From Silicimonas algicola (lineage in GTDB: Bacteria > Pseudomonadota > Alphaproteobacteria > Rhodobacterales > Rhodobacteraceae): 64,000 bases of DNA. Positions within the stretch are counted from its first letter, which is position 1; every line of letters begins with the position of its first letter. Below, in pieces: positions 1-8,592 of the stretch. The stretch is from the NCBI RefSeq assembly GCF_003148765.1, contig NZ_QGGV01000002.1:124001-188000 (forward strand). The letters are read 5' to 3'. Below the pieces are notes generated by a model. The model was given only the letters and a program-made list of their open reading frames with translations. It had not been told where the DNA came from and ran no database searches. The translations under genes were made by a program, and so were the position numbers.

Positions 1-52
1 GCCGGAAGAGGCGGGCGACGCTCAGACGCCGCCGGCCGTCCCTGAACCCTGA
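1..52 (+). CDS. 3' end of an unidentified upstream gene (partial)
   Basis: The window opens inside a reading frame that ends in PPAVPEP and a TGA stop at 50-52. The acidic, proline-rich tail and high-GC wobble positions look like a real C-terminus, but only about 16 codons are visible, so the product cannot be named. The stop codon coincides with the start of the tandem repeat ahead of nuoA. Other frames here are also short, so this call is tentative. Confidence 0.35.
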   Translation, partial: PEEAGDAQTPPAVPEP

Positions 53-213
53 CCCGCCCTTGATCCATGACCGCGCGCTCTGCCTGGGATCGCGGCGGTC
101 GCTCAAAAGGCGGCCGCTTACCTGCGAGCGTTGACCCGCCCTGATCCATGACCGCGCGCTCTGCCCGAGATCGCGGCCGCCCGGATCGCGGCCGCTCATC
201 CTCGAGCGTTGAC
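50..213 (+). repeat. Imperfect tandem repeat (period about 82 bp) upstream of nuoA
   Basis: Two adjacent units (about 50-131 and 132-213) share the run TGACCCGCCCT, then GATCCATGACCGCGCGCTCT, and both end in GAGCGTTGACC. The second unit differs by several substitutions and a rearranged GATCGCGGCCGC stretch. The closing TTGACC of unit 2 is also the proposed -35 box of the nuoA promoter. No reading frame is evident. The repeat may affect promoter spacing or may simply be a local duplication. Confidence 0.6.
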
Positions 214-237
214 CGTCCCGGGTGAGCGACGTATGCA
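209..237 (+). promoter_or_regulatory. Candidate sigma-70 promoter of nuoA
   Basis: TTGACC (209-214) and TATGCA (232-237) are separated by exactly 17 bp, which suits a housekeeping promoter. Transcription would start near 244 and give a leader of about 30 nt before the nuoA ATG at 273. This is inferred from sequence only. Confidence 0.5.
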
Positions 238-272
238 GGGGCCGACCGGTGCGACCCGTCAGGGTGCGACCG

Positions 273-656
273 ATGGCTATGGAGACCGACGTGGAGCTGA
301 TCCTGCTGGAATACCTGCCGATCCTCGTCTTCCTCGGCATCGCCGTGGGCCTCGGTCTTGTCCTGATCCTGGCCGCGGTCCTCGTCGCGCCGAACGACGC
401 GAACCCCGAGAAGCTCTCGGCCTACGAATGCGGCTTCAACGCCTTCGACGACGCGCGGATGAAATTCGACGTGCGCTTCTACCTCGTGTCGATCCTGTTC
501 ATCATCTTCGACCTCGAGATCGCCTTCCTGTTTCCCTGGGCGGTGGCCTTCGGCAGCCTCAGCGACGTGGCCTTCTGGTCGATGATGGCGTTCCTCGCCG
601 TCCTGACCGCCGGCTTCGCTTACGAGTGGAAGAAAGGCGCGATGGACTGGGAGTGA
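273..656 (+). CDS. nuoA: NADH-quinone oxidoreductase subunit A
   Basis: Small membrane subunit of proton-pumping complex I, located in the inner membrane near the quinone chamber. It is 127 aa with three predicted helices and the family signature [20 protein letters not shown], followed by [12 protein letters not shown] and a C-terminal [11 protein letters not shown]. The start at 273 (MAMETDVEL) is preceded by AGGG at 8 nt; ATG 279 is an alternative. An upstream in-frame ATG would add residues unlike any NuoA. Unusually, the gene is separated from nuoB by 1.3 kb containing a terminator and an antisense gene, so it is probably transcribed alone. Confidence 0.95.
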   Translation: MAMETDVELILLEYLPILVFLGIAVGLGLVLILAAVLVAPNDANPEKLSAYECGFNAFDDARMKFDVRFYLVSILFIIFDLEIAFLFPWAVAFGSLSDVAFWSMMAFLAVLTAGFAYEWKKGAMDWE

Positions 657-676
657 TCCCGGCCCGGCTTGAGACG

Positions 677-704
677 CGGCGGCCTTGTGCCGCCGTTTTC
701 ATTT
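677..704 (+). terminator. Rho-independent terminator after nuoA
   Basis: The stem CGGCGG (677-682) pairs with CCGCCG (690-695) across a 7-nt loop and is followed by TTTTCATTT. It starts about 20 nt after the nuoA stop and should end the nuoA transcript. Confidence 0.7.
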
Positions 705-769
705 GTTGAGCCGGCGAAACTATCTGGCGACTGCGACGTGGCTTCCGTGCTGACACAAGGAGGCTCCAT

Positions 770-1000
770 ATGACCAGCATGACGAAACTGACCTCGATCG
801 CCGCCGCCGCGTTGCTTCTCGCGTCCGGATCGGCCTTCGCAAAGGCCCACAACCAGGGCAATACGGAAGTCCCGGGCGAGACCGTCGGGACGGAGACCGT
901 CGGACCCGCGCAGACCCTCGGTTCGGCCAAAGGCCAGCGTCCCGTGGAAAAGGCGCCGGACTGCCCGGGCAACTCCTGCTCAGCCGGCGCAAAAGAGTAG
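770..1000 (+). CDS. Small exported protein, unknown function
   Basis: A 76-aa protein with a clear signal peptide: basic MTSMTK, a hydrophobic Ala/Leu stretch, and a probable cleavage after SAFA near residue 24. The mature part is about 50 residues, rich in Gly, Thr, Glu and Pro, with two cysteines (DCPGNSCSAG) near the end that could form a disulfide in the periplasm. The start has an excellent AAGGAGG ribosome site (757-763). It sits between the nuoA terminator and a convergent gene. I do not recognise a family, and a link to complex I is not shown. Confidence 0.7.
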   Translation: MTSMTKLTSIAAAALLLASGSAFAKAHNQGNTEVPGETVGTETVGPAQTLGSAKGQRPVEKAPDCPGNSCSAGAKE

Positions 1001-1009
1001 ACGATCAAG

Positions 1010-1032
1010 CGGCCCGGCCCTGCGCCGGGCCG
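1010..1032. terminator. Stem-loop between convergent genes
   Basis: CGGCCCGG (1010-1017) pairs perfectly with CCGGGCCG (1025-1032) across a 7-nt loop. It lies in the 35-bp gap between the + strand small exported gene and the - strand DUF4198 gene, so it could act for both. There is no strong T-run on either side. Confidence 0.5.
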
Positions 1033-1035
1033 TAT

Positions 1036-1839
1036 CTATCGCGAGAGTTCGAAGAAGAGCGAGGCCCAGTGGCTTCGCCGTCGCACGGCGCCGGGACCAT
1101 CGACCGGCACGATTCGCACTGCGTTGAGCAGATACCCCCCTGGCCCGCCGAGCGGGACGGTGACTGCGCCTCTCGCATCGGTCCGCAAGATGCGCCGTGT
1201 GCCCTCTTGTCCGGGGAGAGCCCGGATCAGGGCCACCGACGCATCCGGAACCGGGCGGCCCTGCCACAGCAGCGTCACTTCGACCCACTCCGCACCCGGC
1301 TCGAAGGGATGCCCGGTCACGACCAACTCGTGCTCGAGGCCGGTCGGTGTGTCTGCGCTGCCTCTTTCCAGCGTGCCTGCGGAGACGAGAGTACGGGCGT
1401 TGCGGATGTACTCCTCCGAGATTGCCATGGGAGCGGGCCCTCGCGCGACATGATCGTCCGGCTTCAGGTCCAGCCCCTCGTAGTCCAGATACTCTTCGAA
1501 AGCCGCGAGGGAATCGAAGGTGACGTAGGCCGGGTGGGTGACGGTCGTGATGCGATGCAGCCCCTCGGTGGTCAGATCGACGCTCAGCGCAGGCCTGTCG
1601 CCGAGGAGAGAGGAGAGGGGAACAGGCGGCCCCTCCGGCGGGTGGTGGAGAGCCTCGGCCACCATCGTATCGAGCCAGGGCAGGGACGATCCGGCGAGAA
1701 GGTCGCCCACGCGGAAGTCAGCGACCAATGTGTCGCCGGCGTTCGGGCCGGGATCCTGAGGGTCGATCCAGAACTCGTGCGCGGCAGAAGACAGGGGAAG
1801 GACCGCGACGAGCGCCACGGCAAGAGTCGTCTTGAACAT
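1036..1839 (-). CDS. DUF4198 domain periplasmic protein
   Basis: A 267-aa protein with a signal peptide (residues 1-19, ending LSSAAH) directly followed by HEFWIDP, the N-terminal hallmark of DUF4198 proteins (often annotated as NikM-like or metal-uptake-associated periplasmic proteins). After cleavage the N-terminal His could serve as a metal ligand. The C-terminal part (about residues 170-267) has an Ig-like, carboxypeptidase-regulatory-type look: GHPFEPGAEWVEVTLLWQGRPV, then TDARGAVTVPL and GGYLLNAVRIV. It is antisense to the nuo cluster and separates nuoA from nuoB. No transporter gene is adjacent, so the substrate is unknown. Confidence 0.75.
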   Translation of the reverse strand: MFKTTLAVALVAVLPLSSAAHEFWIDPQDPGPNAGDTLVADFRVGDLLAGSSLPWLDTMVAEALHHPPEGPPVPLSSLLGDRPALSVDLTTEGLHRITTVTHPAYVTFDSLAAFEEYLDYEGLDLKPDDHVARGPAPMAISEEYIRNARTLVSAGTLERGSADTPTGLEHELVVTGHPFEPGAEWVEVTLLWQGRPVPDASVALIRALPGQEGTRRILRTDARGAVTVPLGGPGGYLLNAVRIVPVDGPGAVRRRSHWASLFFELSR

Positions 1840-1919
1840 CAGAGGGTTCCTAGCGCGTCTGTCCGGAGAGTCACGCGTCCTCCTCGCGGAAGTTTCATCC
1901 CTCCCGGGCAGGTGTCGCG

Positions 1920-1948
1920 TTGACGCTCTGGGGGTGAGGGGTTAGATG
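1920..1948 (+). promoter_or_regulatory. Candidate promoter for nuoB and downstream genes
   Basis: TTGACG (1920-1925) and TAGATG (1943-1948) are 17 bp apart, in the 140-bp gap between the divergent DUF4198 start and nuoB. The leader would be about 25 nt. It fits the need for a second promoter because nuoA has its own terminator. Confidence 0.45.
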
Positions 1949-1979
1949 AACCCGACAGCCCGAAAGACCGGAGTTTTCC

Positions 1980-2513
1980 ATGTCCGTTGCGCTCAACACC
2001 AACGATGCGGGCCCTGACCGCGAGGTCGCGACGACCACGCTGAACCGCGAGTTGCAGGACAAGGGCTTCCTCGTCACGTCGACCGACGACATCATCAACT
2101 GGGCGCGCACCGGCAGCCTGCACTGGATGACCTTCGGGCTGGCCTGCTGCGCCGTCGAGATGATGCACACCTCGATGCCGCGTTATGACCTCGAGCGTTT
2201 CGGGACCGCGCCGCGCGCTTCCCCCCGGCAGTCGGACCTGATGATCGTGGCCGGCACGCTGACCAACAAGATGGCGCCTGCGCTGCGCAAGGTCTACGAC
2301 CAGATGCCCGAGCCGCGCTACGTGATCTCGATGGGATCCTGCGCCAACGGCGGCGGCTATTATCACTACAGCTACAGCGTCGTGCGCGGCTGCGACCGCA
2401 TCGTGCCGGTGGACATCTATGTCCCCGGATGCCCGCCGACCGCCGAGGCGCTGCTTTACGGCATCCTCCAGCTTCAGCGGAAGATCCGCCGCACCGGCAC
2501 CATCACGCGCTGA
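1980..2513 (+). CDS. nuoB: NADH-quinone oxidoreductase subunit B
   Basis: Peripheral-arm subunit of 177 aa that carries iron-sulfur cluster N2, the last carrier before quinone. The cluster ligands are visible: the CC pair at 56-57 (GLACCAVEM), Cys121 in MGSCANGGG and Cys151 in [11 protein letters not shown]. The variable N-terminal 30 residues are typical of alphaproteobacterial NuoB. The start has GGAG 7-8 nt upstream. nuoC follows after 10 nt. Confidence 0.97.
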   Translation: MSVALNTNDAGPDREVATTTLNRELQDKGFLVTSTDDIINWARTGSLHWMTFGLACCAVEMMHTSMPRYDLERFGTAPRASPRQSDLMIVAGTLTNKMAPALRKVYDQMPEPRYVISMGSCANGGGYYHYSYSVVRGCDRIVPVDIYVPGCPPTAEALLYGILQLQRKIRRTGTITR

Positions 2514-2523
2514 GGAGACAGCC

Positions 2524-3135
2524 ATGTCCGAAGCCCTTCAGGAACTCGCCGCCCACATCGAAGCCAAGCGCTCGGACTGCGTGCTGTCCTCCGAGATCGC
2601 GCATGGCGAATTGACGCTGACGGTGGCGAATGCCTCTCTGGCGGATTTCGTGGACTTCCTGAAGACCGATCCGAACGGCCGGTTCTCGACTCTGATCGAC
2701 ATCACCGCCGTCGACTGGCCCGAGCGCGAGGTGCGCTTCGACGTGGTCTATCATTTCCTCTCGATGTACCAGAACCACCGGATCCGCGTGAAGGTATCGG
2801 TCCGCGAGGACGAAACTCTGGCCTCGATCGTGGGGGTTCATCCCTCGGCCAACTGGTACGAACGCGAGATTTTCGACATGTTCGGGATCCTGTTCTCGGG
2901 GCACCCCGACCTCAGGCGCATTCTCACCGATTACGGCTTCCGGGGTTATCCGCTGCGCAAGGATTTCCCGACCACGGGCTATACCGAGGTCCGCTACGAC
3001 GACGTGCAGAAACGCGTGGTCTACGAGCCCGTCAAGCTGGTGCAGGAGTACCGGCAGTTCGACTTCATGTCGCCCTGGGAGGGGGCCGAATACATCCTGC
3101 CGGGCGACGACAAGGCGGCCGGGGCGAAGGGCTGA
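2524..3135 (+). CDS. nuoC: NADH-quinone oxidoreductase subunit C
   Basis: A 203-aa hydrophilic subunit of the peripheral arm (30-kDa family) contacting NuoD and NuoB. Family blocks seen include [31 protein letters not shown] and [20 protein letters not shown]. It is separate from nuoD, not fused as in E. coli. The start is the ATG after GAGGAGACAGCC; an upstream ATG would overlap nuoB in another frame. It is followed after 5 nt by a sulfotransferase gene, which is unusual. Confidence 0.97.
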   Translation: MSEALQELAAHIEAKRSDCVLSSEIAHGELTLTVANASLADFVDFLKTDPNGRFSTLIDITAVDWPEREVRFDVVYHFLSMYQNHRIRVKVSVREDETLASIVGVHPSANWYEREIFDMFGILFSGHPDLRRILTDYGFRGYPLRKDFPTTGYTEVRYDDVQKRVVYEPVKLVQEYRQFDFMSPWEGAEYILPGDDKAAGAKG

Positions 3136-3140
3136 GGCCG

Positions 3141-4001
3141 ATGAACGTGGTGTTCCTCTGCATCGGCGCGGCGAAGGCGGGAACGGACTGGCTGCACCGC
3201 CAGCTTTCCGCGCACCCCGACTGCCACATGCGCTCGATCAAGGAGCTTCACTGGTTCGACGCCGTCGAGGGCGGGCGCCTTTCGCGAGAGCTGAAGAAGC
3301 ACCGTGCCGAACACGAGGCGCTTCTGACGCGGCTCGCGTCGGCGGGGCAGGCTCCCGACGCGGACCAGGCGCGGCGTCTCGCTGACCGCGCGGCCTGGAT
3401 GGACGTGCTGGAGCGTGGCGGCGCAGATCCGACGGGCTATCTCGAGTATCTCGGCCACGGCGCGAGGGACGGACAGGTGGTGGGCGACATGACGCCGGCC
3501 TATGCGCTTTTGCCTGAGCGGCGGCTGCGCGAGATGGCGACGGTGGCTCGGGACGTCCGCGTCCTGTTCCTGATGCGCGATCCGGTCGACCGACTGTGGA
3601 GCCACGTCCGCATGATTGCGGCGCGGCGCGATCCCGACGGCACGGTGACGCGCCAGCGCTGCGCCCGCATCCTCGACCGCACCATCGCGGGCGAGGAAGA
3701 CCAGATCGCGCGGCGTTCGGACTACGCGGGCACCCTGAAGCGGCTGGCGGCGGCGGTGCCGGGCGGGCGCTGGCTGTCGGAGGTGTTCGAGGAGATGGTG
3801 GCGGGCGAGGGGCTTTTGCGCATCTGCGCCTTCCTCGGGATCGCGCCTATGGCGGCGGACCCCGTCCCCGTTCACCGGGGACAGCCTTTGGAGATCACGC
3901 GGCAGCAGCGGCGCGCGGCGGCACGCTGGCTCGCCCCCCAATACGAGACCGCGGAACGCGTGCTGGGCCGGATGCCCGGGGCGTGGCGGCCAGAAGGATA
4001 G
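3141..4001 (+). CDS. Sulfotransferase family protein inserted between nuoC and nuoD
   Basis: A 286-aa cytosolic sulfotransferase-fold protein, predicted to move sulfate from PAPS to an unknown acceptor. The 5'-phosphosulfate loop is near the N-terminus ([14 protein letters not shown], residues 9-22), followed by KELHWF. The 3'-phosphate motif is in the middle ([16 protein letters not shown]). The gene is packed 5 nt after nuoC and 4 nt before nuoD, so it is co-transcribed with complex I and probably translationally coupled. Nothing in known complex I biology calls for sulfation, so it may be a passenger using the operon's expression. The acceptor cannot be inferred. Confidence 0.8.
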   Translation: MNVVFLCIGAAKAGTDWLHRQLSAHPDCHMRSIKELHWFDAVEGGRLSRELKKHRAEHEALLTRLASAGQAPDADQARRLADRAAWMDVLERGGADPTGYLEYLGHGARDGQVVGDMTPAYALLPERRLREMATVARDVRVLFLMRDPVDRLWSHVRMIAARRDPDGTVTRQRCARILDRTIAGEEDQIARRSDYAGTLKRLAAAVPGGRWLSEVFEEMVAGEGLLRICAFLGIAPMAADPVPVHRGQPLEITRQQRRAAARWLAPQYETAERVLGRMPGAWRPEG

Positions 4002-4005
4002 GATC

Positions 4006-5214
4006 ATGGACGGCACGTTCGAGGACGCCCAGACGGGCGAGCAGAAGATCCGGAACTTCAACATCAACTTCGGGCCCCAGCACCCGGCGGCGCACGGCGT
4101 GCTGCGGCTGGTCCTCGAGCTTGACGGCGAGATCGTCGAGCGGTGCGACCCGCACATCGGGCTTCTGCACCGGGGCACCGAGAAGCTGATGGAAAGCCGG
4201 ACCTACCTTCAGAACCTGCCCTATTTCGACCGTCTCGACTACGTCGCGCCGATGAACCAGGAACACGCCTGGTGCCTCGCCATCGAGAAGCTGACAAAGG
4301 TCGAAGTGCCGCGCCGCGCAAGCCTGATCCGCGTTCTCTATTCCGAGATCGGGCGGGTACTGAACCACCTTCTGAACGTAACGACGCAGGCGATGGACGT
4401 GGGCGCGCTGACCCCTCCGCTCTGGGGCTTCGAAGAGCGCGAGAAGCTGATGGTCTTCTATGAGCGCGCCAGCGGGGCACGGCTTCATTCGGCCTACTTC
4501 CGGCCGGGCGGCGTTCACCAGGACCTGCCGCCTCAACTCGTCGACGATATCGACCAGTGGGCGGTCGAGTTTCCGAAGCACCTCGACGACATCGACAACC
4601 TCTTGACCGACAACCGCATCTTCAAGCAACGCAACGTCGACATCTGCGTGGTGTCCGAGGAGGAAGCGCTGGAGTGGGCGTTCTCGGGCGTCATGGTGCG
4701 CGGCTCGGGCATGGCCTGGGACCTGCGCCGGTCGCAGCCCTACGAATGCTACGACGAGTTCGAGTTCCAGATTCCGGTCGGGACCAACGGCGACTGCTAC
4801 GACCGCTATCTCTGCCGGATGGCCGAGATGCGCGAGAGCGTGAACATCATCCGCCAGGCCTGCGCCAAGCTGAAGGCCGAGCCGGGGCCGATCCTCGCGT
4901 ACGGCAAGATCACCCCGCCGAAGCGCGCCGACATGAAGACCTCGATGGAAGCGCTGATCCACCACTTCAAGCTCTATACCGAGGGCTTCCACGTCCCTGC
5001 GGGCGAGGTCTATTGCGCGGTCGAGGCGCCAAAGGGCGAGTTCGGCGTCTACCTGGTCGCGGACGGCAGCAACAAGCCTTACCGCGCCAAGCTGCGCGCG
5101 CCGGGCTATCCACACCTTCAGGCCATTGACCACCTCGCGCATGGGCACATGCTGGCGGACGTGGCCGCGATCATCGGCACGATGGACATCGTGTTCGGCG
5201 AAGTGGACCGCTGA
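4006..5214 (+). CDS. nuoD: NADH-quinone oxidoreductase subunit D
   Basis: The 49-kDa subunit, 402 aa, forming much of the quinone-binding pocket next to cluster N2. Conserved blocks are [19 protein letters not shown] (quinone-site His), [30 protein letters not shown], the central [11 protein letters not shown] and the C-terminal [12 protein letters not shown]. Length and both termini match the family. The start at 4006 is the first ATG after the upstream stop. Confidence 0.97.
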   Translation: MDGTFEDAQTGEQKIRNFNINFGPQHPAAHGVLRLVLELDGEIVERCDPHIGLLHRGTEKLMESRTYLQNLPYFDRLDYVAPMNQEHAWCLAIEKLTKVEVPRRASLIRVLYSEIGRVLNHLLNVTTQAMDVGALTPPLWGFEEREKLMVFYERASGARLHSAYFRPGGVHQDLPPQLVDDIDQWAVEFPKHLDDIDNLLTDNRIFKQRNVDICVVSEEEALEWAFSGVMVRGSGMAWDLRRSQPYECYDEFEFQIPVGTNGDCYDRYLCRMAEMRESVNIIRQACAKLKAEPGPILAYGKITPPKRADMKTSMEALIHHFKLYTEGFHVPAGEVYCAVEAPKGEFGVYLVADGSNKPYRAKLRAPGYPHLQAIDHLAHGHMLADVAAIIGTMDIVFGEVDR

Positions 5215-5283
5215 GGCCCGTCGAAGGCGCGTGACATCCTCGTTGAACGGGGTAACTCTACGCCCGTGAGCAGAGGGGACATC

Positions 5284-5910
5284 ATGCGGATACCGGCCAT
5301 CATCTTCTGCCTCTGCGCTGCGGGCGCGGCCTTGGCGCAGGAGGCCGATCCGACGCCGCTGCCGTCCGACCGGGGGCCCGGCCTTATGGGCGACCGCAGG
5401 CCGATCGGCGACTATCCGACGCTCGGGGCCACGACGCCGACCGTCCCGCTCGGTGGCGAGGCGAAGACGGCCGAGGAGATCCTCGCGGACCCCGAGGCAA
5501 GGATGATCTTCACCGCACTGGCCGCACGGGGCTGCGTCATCGCGCCCGCGGACGTGGCGCCGACGCTCGCGCCCCTCGGCATCTCGTTCGAGGCCGCGCG
5601 GCGCGTGTTCACCGATCTCGAGGTCTCGGGGCTGGGCACGCAGTCGTCGGACGGACGCATGAGCATTCCTGCCTCTCTGTGCCCGCCGCCGCAGCCCGAG
5701 GCCAGCTATCGCGACCAAGTGCTGCAGGCCTTCTCGGACGCGGGCTGCACCTTGTCGGAAGAGGACATCCTCACCGCGCTTCCCGACTTGGGCGAGCCGC
5801 AGCTTCAGGCGATCCTCGCGCCGATGCAGGCGCAGGGCGCTCTCGAGATCGGTTCGCTGAGCGGCACGCTGGCGCCGCCCCTTTGCGGCGGCGAGACCGC
5901 CTCGCGCTGA
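5284..5910 (+). CDS. Exported protein with two internal repeats, unknown function
   Basis: A 208-aa protein with a signal peptide (MRIPAIIFCLCAAGAALAQ). The mature part has a Pro/Gly-rich linker followed by two similar units, about residues 70-135 and 140-203. Each has the order helix, GC, helix-turn-helix, a small strand and a late LC or PLC. Cysteines 84/133 and 155/201 occupy equivalent positions and could form one disulfide per unit. ATG 5284 is preferred over GTG 5266 because AGAGGGG lies 5 nt upstream of it. It sits between nuoD and nuoE. The fold resembles a duplicated small helical domain, but I cannot name the family. Confidence 0.7.
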   Translation: MRIPAIIFCLCAAGAALAQEADPTPLPSDRGPGLMGDRRPIGDYPTLGATTPTVPLGGEAKTAEEILADPEARMIFTALAARGCVIAPADVAPTLAPLGISFEAARRVFTDLEVSGLGTQSSDGRMSIPASLCPPPQPEASYRDQVLQAFSDAGCTLSEEDILTALPDLGEPQLQAILAPMQAQGALEIGSLSGTLAPPLCGGETASR

Positions 5911-5989
5911 TAGGGCGCGTCCCTTGGGCACTTGAATCCCGCGCCCGTCTGGGCGAGAGACAGGCGGAACCGAACAACGGGGAACGCCC

Positions 5990-7330
5990 ATGCTCCGCCG
6001 CCTGCATCCCGAGCAGCCCGACAGCTTCGCCTTTACGCCCGCCAACCTGGCCTGGGCCGAGGCGCAGATCACAAAATATCCCGAGGGCCGCCAGGCGAGC
6101 GCCGTGATCCCGCTTCTGTGGCGGGCGCAGGAGCAGGAGGGCTGGCTGTCGCGTCCGGCGATGGAACGCGTCGCGGCGATGCTCGACATGGCCTATATCC
6201 GCGTCCTCGAGGTCGCGACCTTCTACTTCATGTTCCAACTCACTCCGACCGGCAGCATCGCGCACGTCCAGGTCTGCGGCACGACGTCCTGCATGATCTG
6301 CGGGGCCGAGGACCTGATGGCGGTCTGCCGCGAGAAAATCGCGCCCAAGGCCCATGTCCTGTCCGGCGACGGCAAGTTCACCTGGGAAGAGGTCGAATGC
6401 CTTGGCGCCTGCGCCAACGCACCGATGGCGCAGATCGGCAAGGATTACTACGAGGACCTGACCGCCGAGCGCTTTGCAGAGATTCTCGACGAGATGTCCG
6501 AAGGCCGCGTCCCGGTTCCGGGTCCCCAGAACGGACGCTTCGCTGCCGAACCGAAAGCCGGCCTCACAAGCCTCAAGGAGTTCGAGAGCGGGCGCAGGCA
6601 GTACAACGCCAGCGTCCAGCTTGCGGTCGACATCGGCGACACGCTCAAGCGCATCGACGGCACCGAAGTGCCGCTCGTGACGCCGTGGCTGAGCGACCCG
6701 GCCGAGCAGGACGATCCCGAGCGTCCGAGCGACAGCGAGGCGCGGCTGCGCGGCGACGCCTCGGACGGTGTGTCAGAGGTCGAAGGCCAGGGGGGCGGCG
6801 ACCAGTCCATCGGCAAGCCCGAGCACACCGCGGGTTCCTCGGCCGATGCCGAGGTCGAGCCGACACCGTCGGACGTGACGCCCCGAGGCGTGCAGGGCGA
6901 CATCGCGCCGAGAGGTGACACGCCGGCCGAGCCCGACGATACGGTGGACCAGACCGGCGCTGTGCCGCCCGAGGAAGCTCTGACCGGGCGTTCCGTCGGC
7001 TACGACGCCACGCCGGACGGCGAGGGCGCCGAAGACACCGGACCGGGCGTCAGGCCCGGGGGCCTGACCGAGGCGCGGGAGGGCGGAGCGGACGACCTCA
7101 AGCGCATCCGGGGCGTGGGGCCGAAGCTCGAGGCGCTGCTGAACCGGTTGGGCTTCTGGCACTTCGACCAGATCGCCGCCTGGACCGGGGAAGAGATCAC
7201 CTGGGTCGACCGGAACCTCGAAGGGTTCAAGGGCCGGGTCACGCGCGACGACTGGGTCAGCCAGGCGCGGATCCTCGCGGACGGCGGCGAGACGGAGTTC
7301 TCGAAGCGGGCGGACAGGGGCGAGGTCTGA
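5990..7330 (+). CDS. nuoE: NADH-quinone oxidoreductase subunit E with long C-terminal extension
   Basis: The 24-kDa subunit, part of the NADH dehydrogenase module. Residues 1-170 are the thioredoxin-like [2Fe-2S] domain with ligands Cys96, Cys101, Cys137 and Cys141 (VCGTTSC and [10 protein letters not shown]). Residues about 175-360 are an acidic, low-complexity linker. The last ~80 residues form a helix-hairpin-helix-type domain ([20 protein letters not shown], then [12 protein letters not shown] and [11 protein letters not shown]). At 446 aa it is more than twice the usual NuoE length; similar extensions occur in Rhodobacter relatives. The next gene carries a close copy of the same C-terminal domain. 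Confidence 0.93.
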   Translation: MLRRLHPEQPDSFAFTPANLAWAEAQITKYPEGRQASAVIPLLWRAQEQEGWLSRPAMERVAAMLDMAYIRVLEVATFYFMFQLTPTGSIAHVQVCGTTSCMICGAEDLMAVCREKIAPKAHVLSGDGKFTWEEVECLGACANAPMAQIGKDYYEDLTAERFAEILDEMSEGRVPVPGPQNGRFAAEPKAGLTSLKEFESGRRQYNASVQLAVDIGDTLKRIDGTEVPLVTPWLSDPAEQDDPERPSDSEARLRGDASDGVSEVEGQGGGDQSIGKPEHTAGSSADAEVEPTPSDVTPRGVQGDIAPRGDTPAEPDDTVDQTGAVPPEEALTGRSVGYDATPDGEGAEDTGPGVRPGGLTEAREGGADDLKRIRGVGPKLEALLNRLGFWHFDQIAAWTGEEITWVDRNLEGFKGRVTRDDWVSQARILADGGETEFSKRADRGEV

Positions 7331-7419
7331 CAAGGCGGAATCGATCCGTCGACCCGTCTTTCCCTTGATCCGTGTCCCTCGTTGTGCAGTCTGGAACGGC
7401 CACCAACAGGGGGGACGTC

Positions 7420-8229
7420 ATGTCGGGACATGAGAAGGCTTCGAATTCAGTAGTCTGGGGCGCAGGGATCGGCCTGTTCCTGGTCAGCTTCATCGTGCTG
7501 TTCTGGCCGGGGGATTACGGCTTCATCGCGGCCTTCTTCATCGCCCTGTTGATCGCACTCCTGTCGACCGTCGTGATCTGGCTCTGGTTCCATGGCATGC
7601 CCGCCCTGGGCAACACCGCCGCGCCCGAAGGCACCGTCGCGCCGGAGCCGGCCTCGGCGCCGAAACCCTCTCCGGGACCCGAGGGCGTCGTCGCGCATAC
7701 CGAGCCGGCGGACGAGCCGGCATCGGTCGAAACGGCGTCTTCGCCATCGGGCGCGGCTGCCAGCCCCGATCCGAAGCCCGCCCCGGTGCCACCACCCGAC
7801 CCTGCGCCCATCCCCGATCCCGACCCCGCGCCGATGCCCGATCCCGACCCTGCACCCGTCCCGGACCCGGCGCCGGCGGCCATAGAGCCCGAACCCGCCG
7901 CGCACGAGACGAGCGAAGCCATGGCAGACACCGCAGGACCCGGCGAGCGGCCCTCGGGACTCGACGCGCCGCGGGGTGGGGAGGCCGACGACCTCAAGCG
8001 CATCAAGGGTGTGGGCCCGAAGCTCGAGAAGCTGCTGAACAGCCTCGGCTTCTGGCACTTCGAGCAGATCGGCAACTGGTCGGCGTCGGAAATCGCCTGG
8101 GTCGATCACAATCTCGAGGGCTTCAAGGGCCGGGTGACGCGGGACAAGTGGGTCAGCCAGGCGCGGATGCTGGCCGATGGCGGCGAAACCGACTTTTCGA
8201 AGCGCGTCGACAAGGGCGGGGTCTACTAG
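7420..8229 (+). CDS. Membrane-anchored paralogue of the NuoE C-terminal domain
   Basis: A 269-aa protein. Two adjacent hydrophobic helices (about residues 13-32 and 35-57) anchor it in the membrane. A Pro/Ala/Asp-rich linker (about 70-180) contains repeated PDPDPAP units. The C-terminal 80 residues match the end of NuoE at roughly 63 of 80 positions, including the GVGPKLE hairpin, [18 protein letters not shown] and LADGGET. ATG 7420 follows an AGGGGGG ribosome site. The position right after nuoE points to a duplication of the extension. It could bring a complex I partner to the membrane, but this is inference. Confidence 0.8.
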   Translation: MSGHEKASNSVVWGAGIGLFLVSFIVLFWPGDYGFIAAFFIALLIALLSTVVIWLWFHGMPALGNTAAPEGTVAPEPASAPKPSPGPEGVVAHTEPADEPASVETASSPSGAAASPDPKPAPVPPPDPAPIPDPDPAPMPDPDPAPVPDPAPAAIEPEPAAHETSEAMADTAGPGERPSGLDAPRGGEADDLKRIKGVGPKLEKLLNSLGFWHFEQIGNWSASEIAWVDHNLEGFKGRVTRDKWVSQARMLADGGETDFSKRVDKGGVY

Positions 8230-8316
8230 GCGAGGGCGAGGGCCGTCCCGTTGGACCGGAAAACCCGTGTTGCGCCGGTGCATGGCGCGGCAGTATAGCA
8301 CTCGGGACGCGTCGAC

Positions 8317-8556
8317 ATGGAACCAGGGATGGCCGAGGACCCGGGCACAGACAGGACTCTTGCGCGTCAGGCGCGGGTTGTCTCGCTTGTCATCGCGGGG
8401 ACCATGATCCTGTGGATGGCGGCCCAATGGCTTGGCGGCAAGCTTGGCCTTCCGGAACGCTATGTCTTCCTCGTCGACCTTTTCGCGCTTGCGGGTTTTC
8501 TCTGGGCGCTGATCGTGACATGGCAAATCTGGCGACGCGGCCGGACGAACGAGTGA
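8317..8556 (+). CDS. DUF5337-type small membrane protein
   Basis: A 79-aa protein with two predicted transmembrane helices (about residues 20-40 and 50-70) and a basic C-terminus (WRRGRTNE). It resembles the DUF5337 proteins found in the nuo clusters of Rhodobacteraceae. Starts at 8317 or 8329 are both possible; 8317 has GGGA about 10 nt upstream. It may be an assembly or accessory factor for complex I, but no function is known to me. Confidence 0.7.
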   Translation: MEPGMAEDPGTDRTLARQARVVSLVIAGTMILWMAAQWLGGKLGLPERYVFLVDLFALAGFLWALIVTWQIWRRGRTNE

Positions 8557-8592
8557 ACGCGGGCCTCTGGCTCGCGCAGACGGGATAGACTG

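Noticed and set aside
3895-6189. Long - strand frame opposite nuoD and the exported repeat protein
   Set aside because: No ribosome site, no domain, and it mirrors the real genes.
7780-7900. Repetitive PDPDPAP-coding stretch considered as a DNA repeat element
   Set aside because: It stays in frame within a Pro/Asp/Ala linker of a real protein, so it is low-complexity coding sequence.
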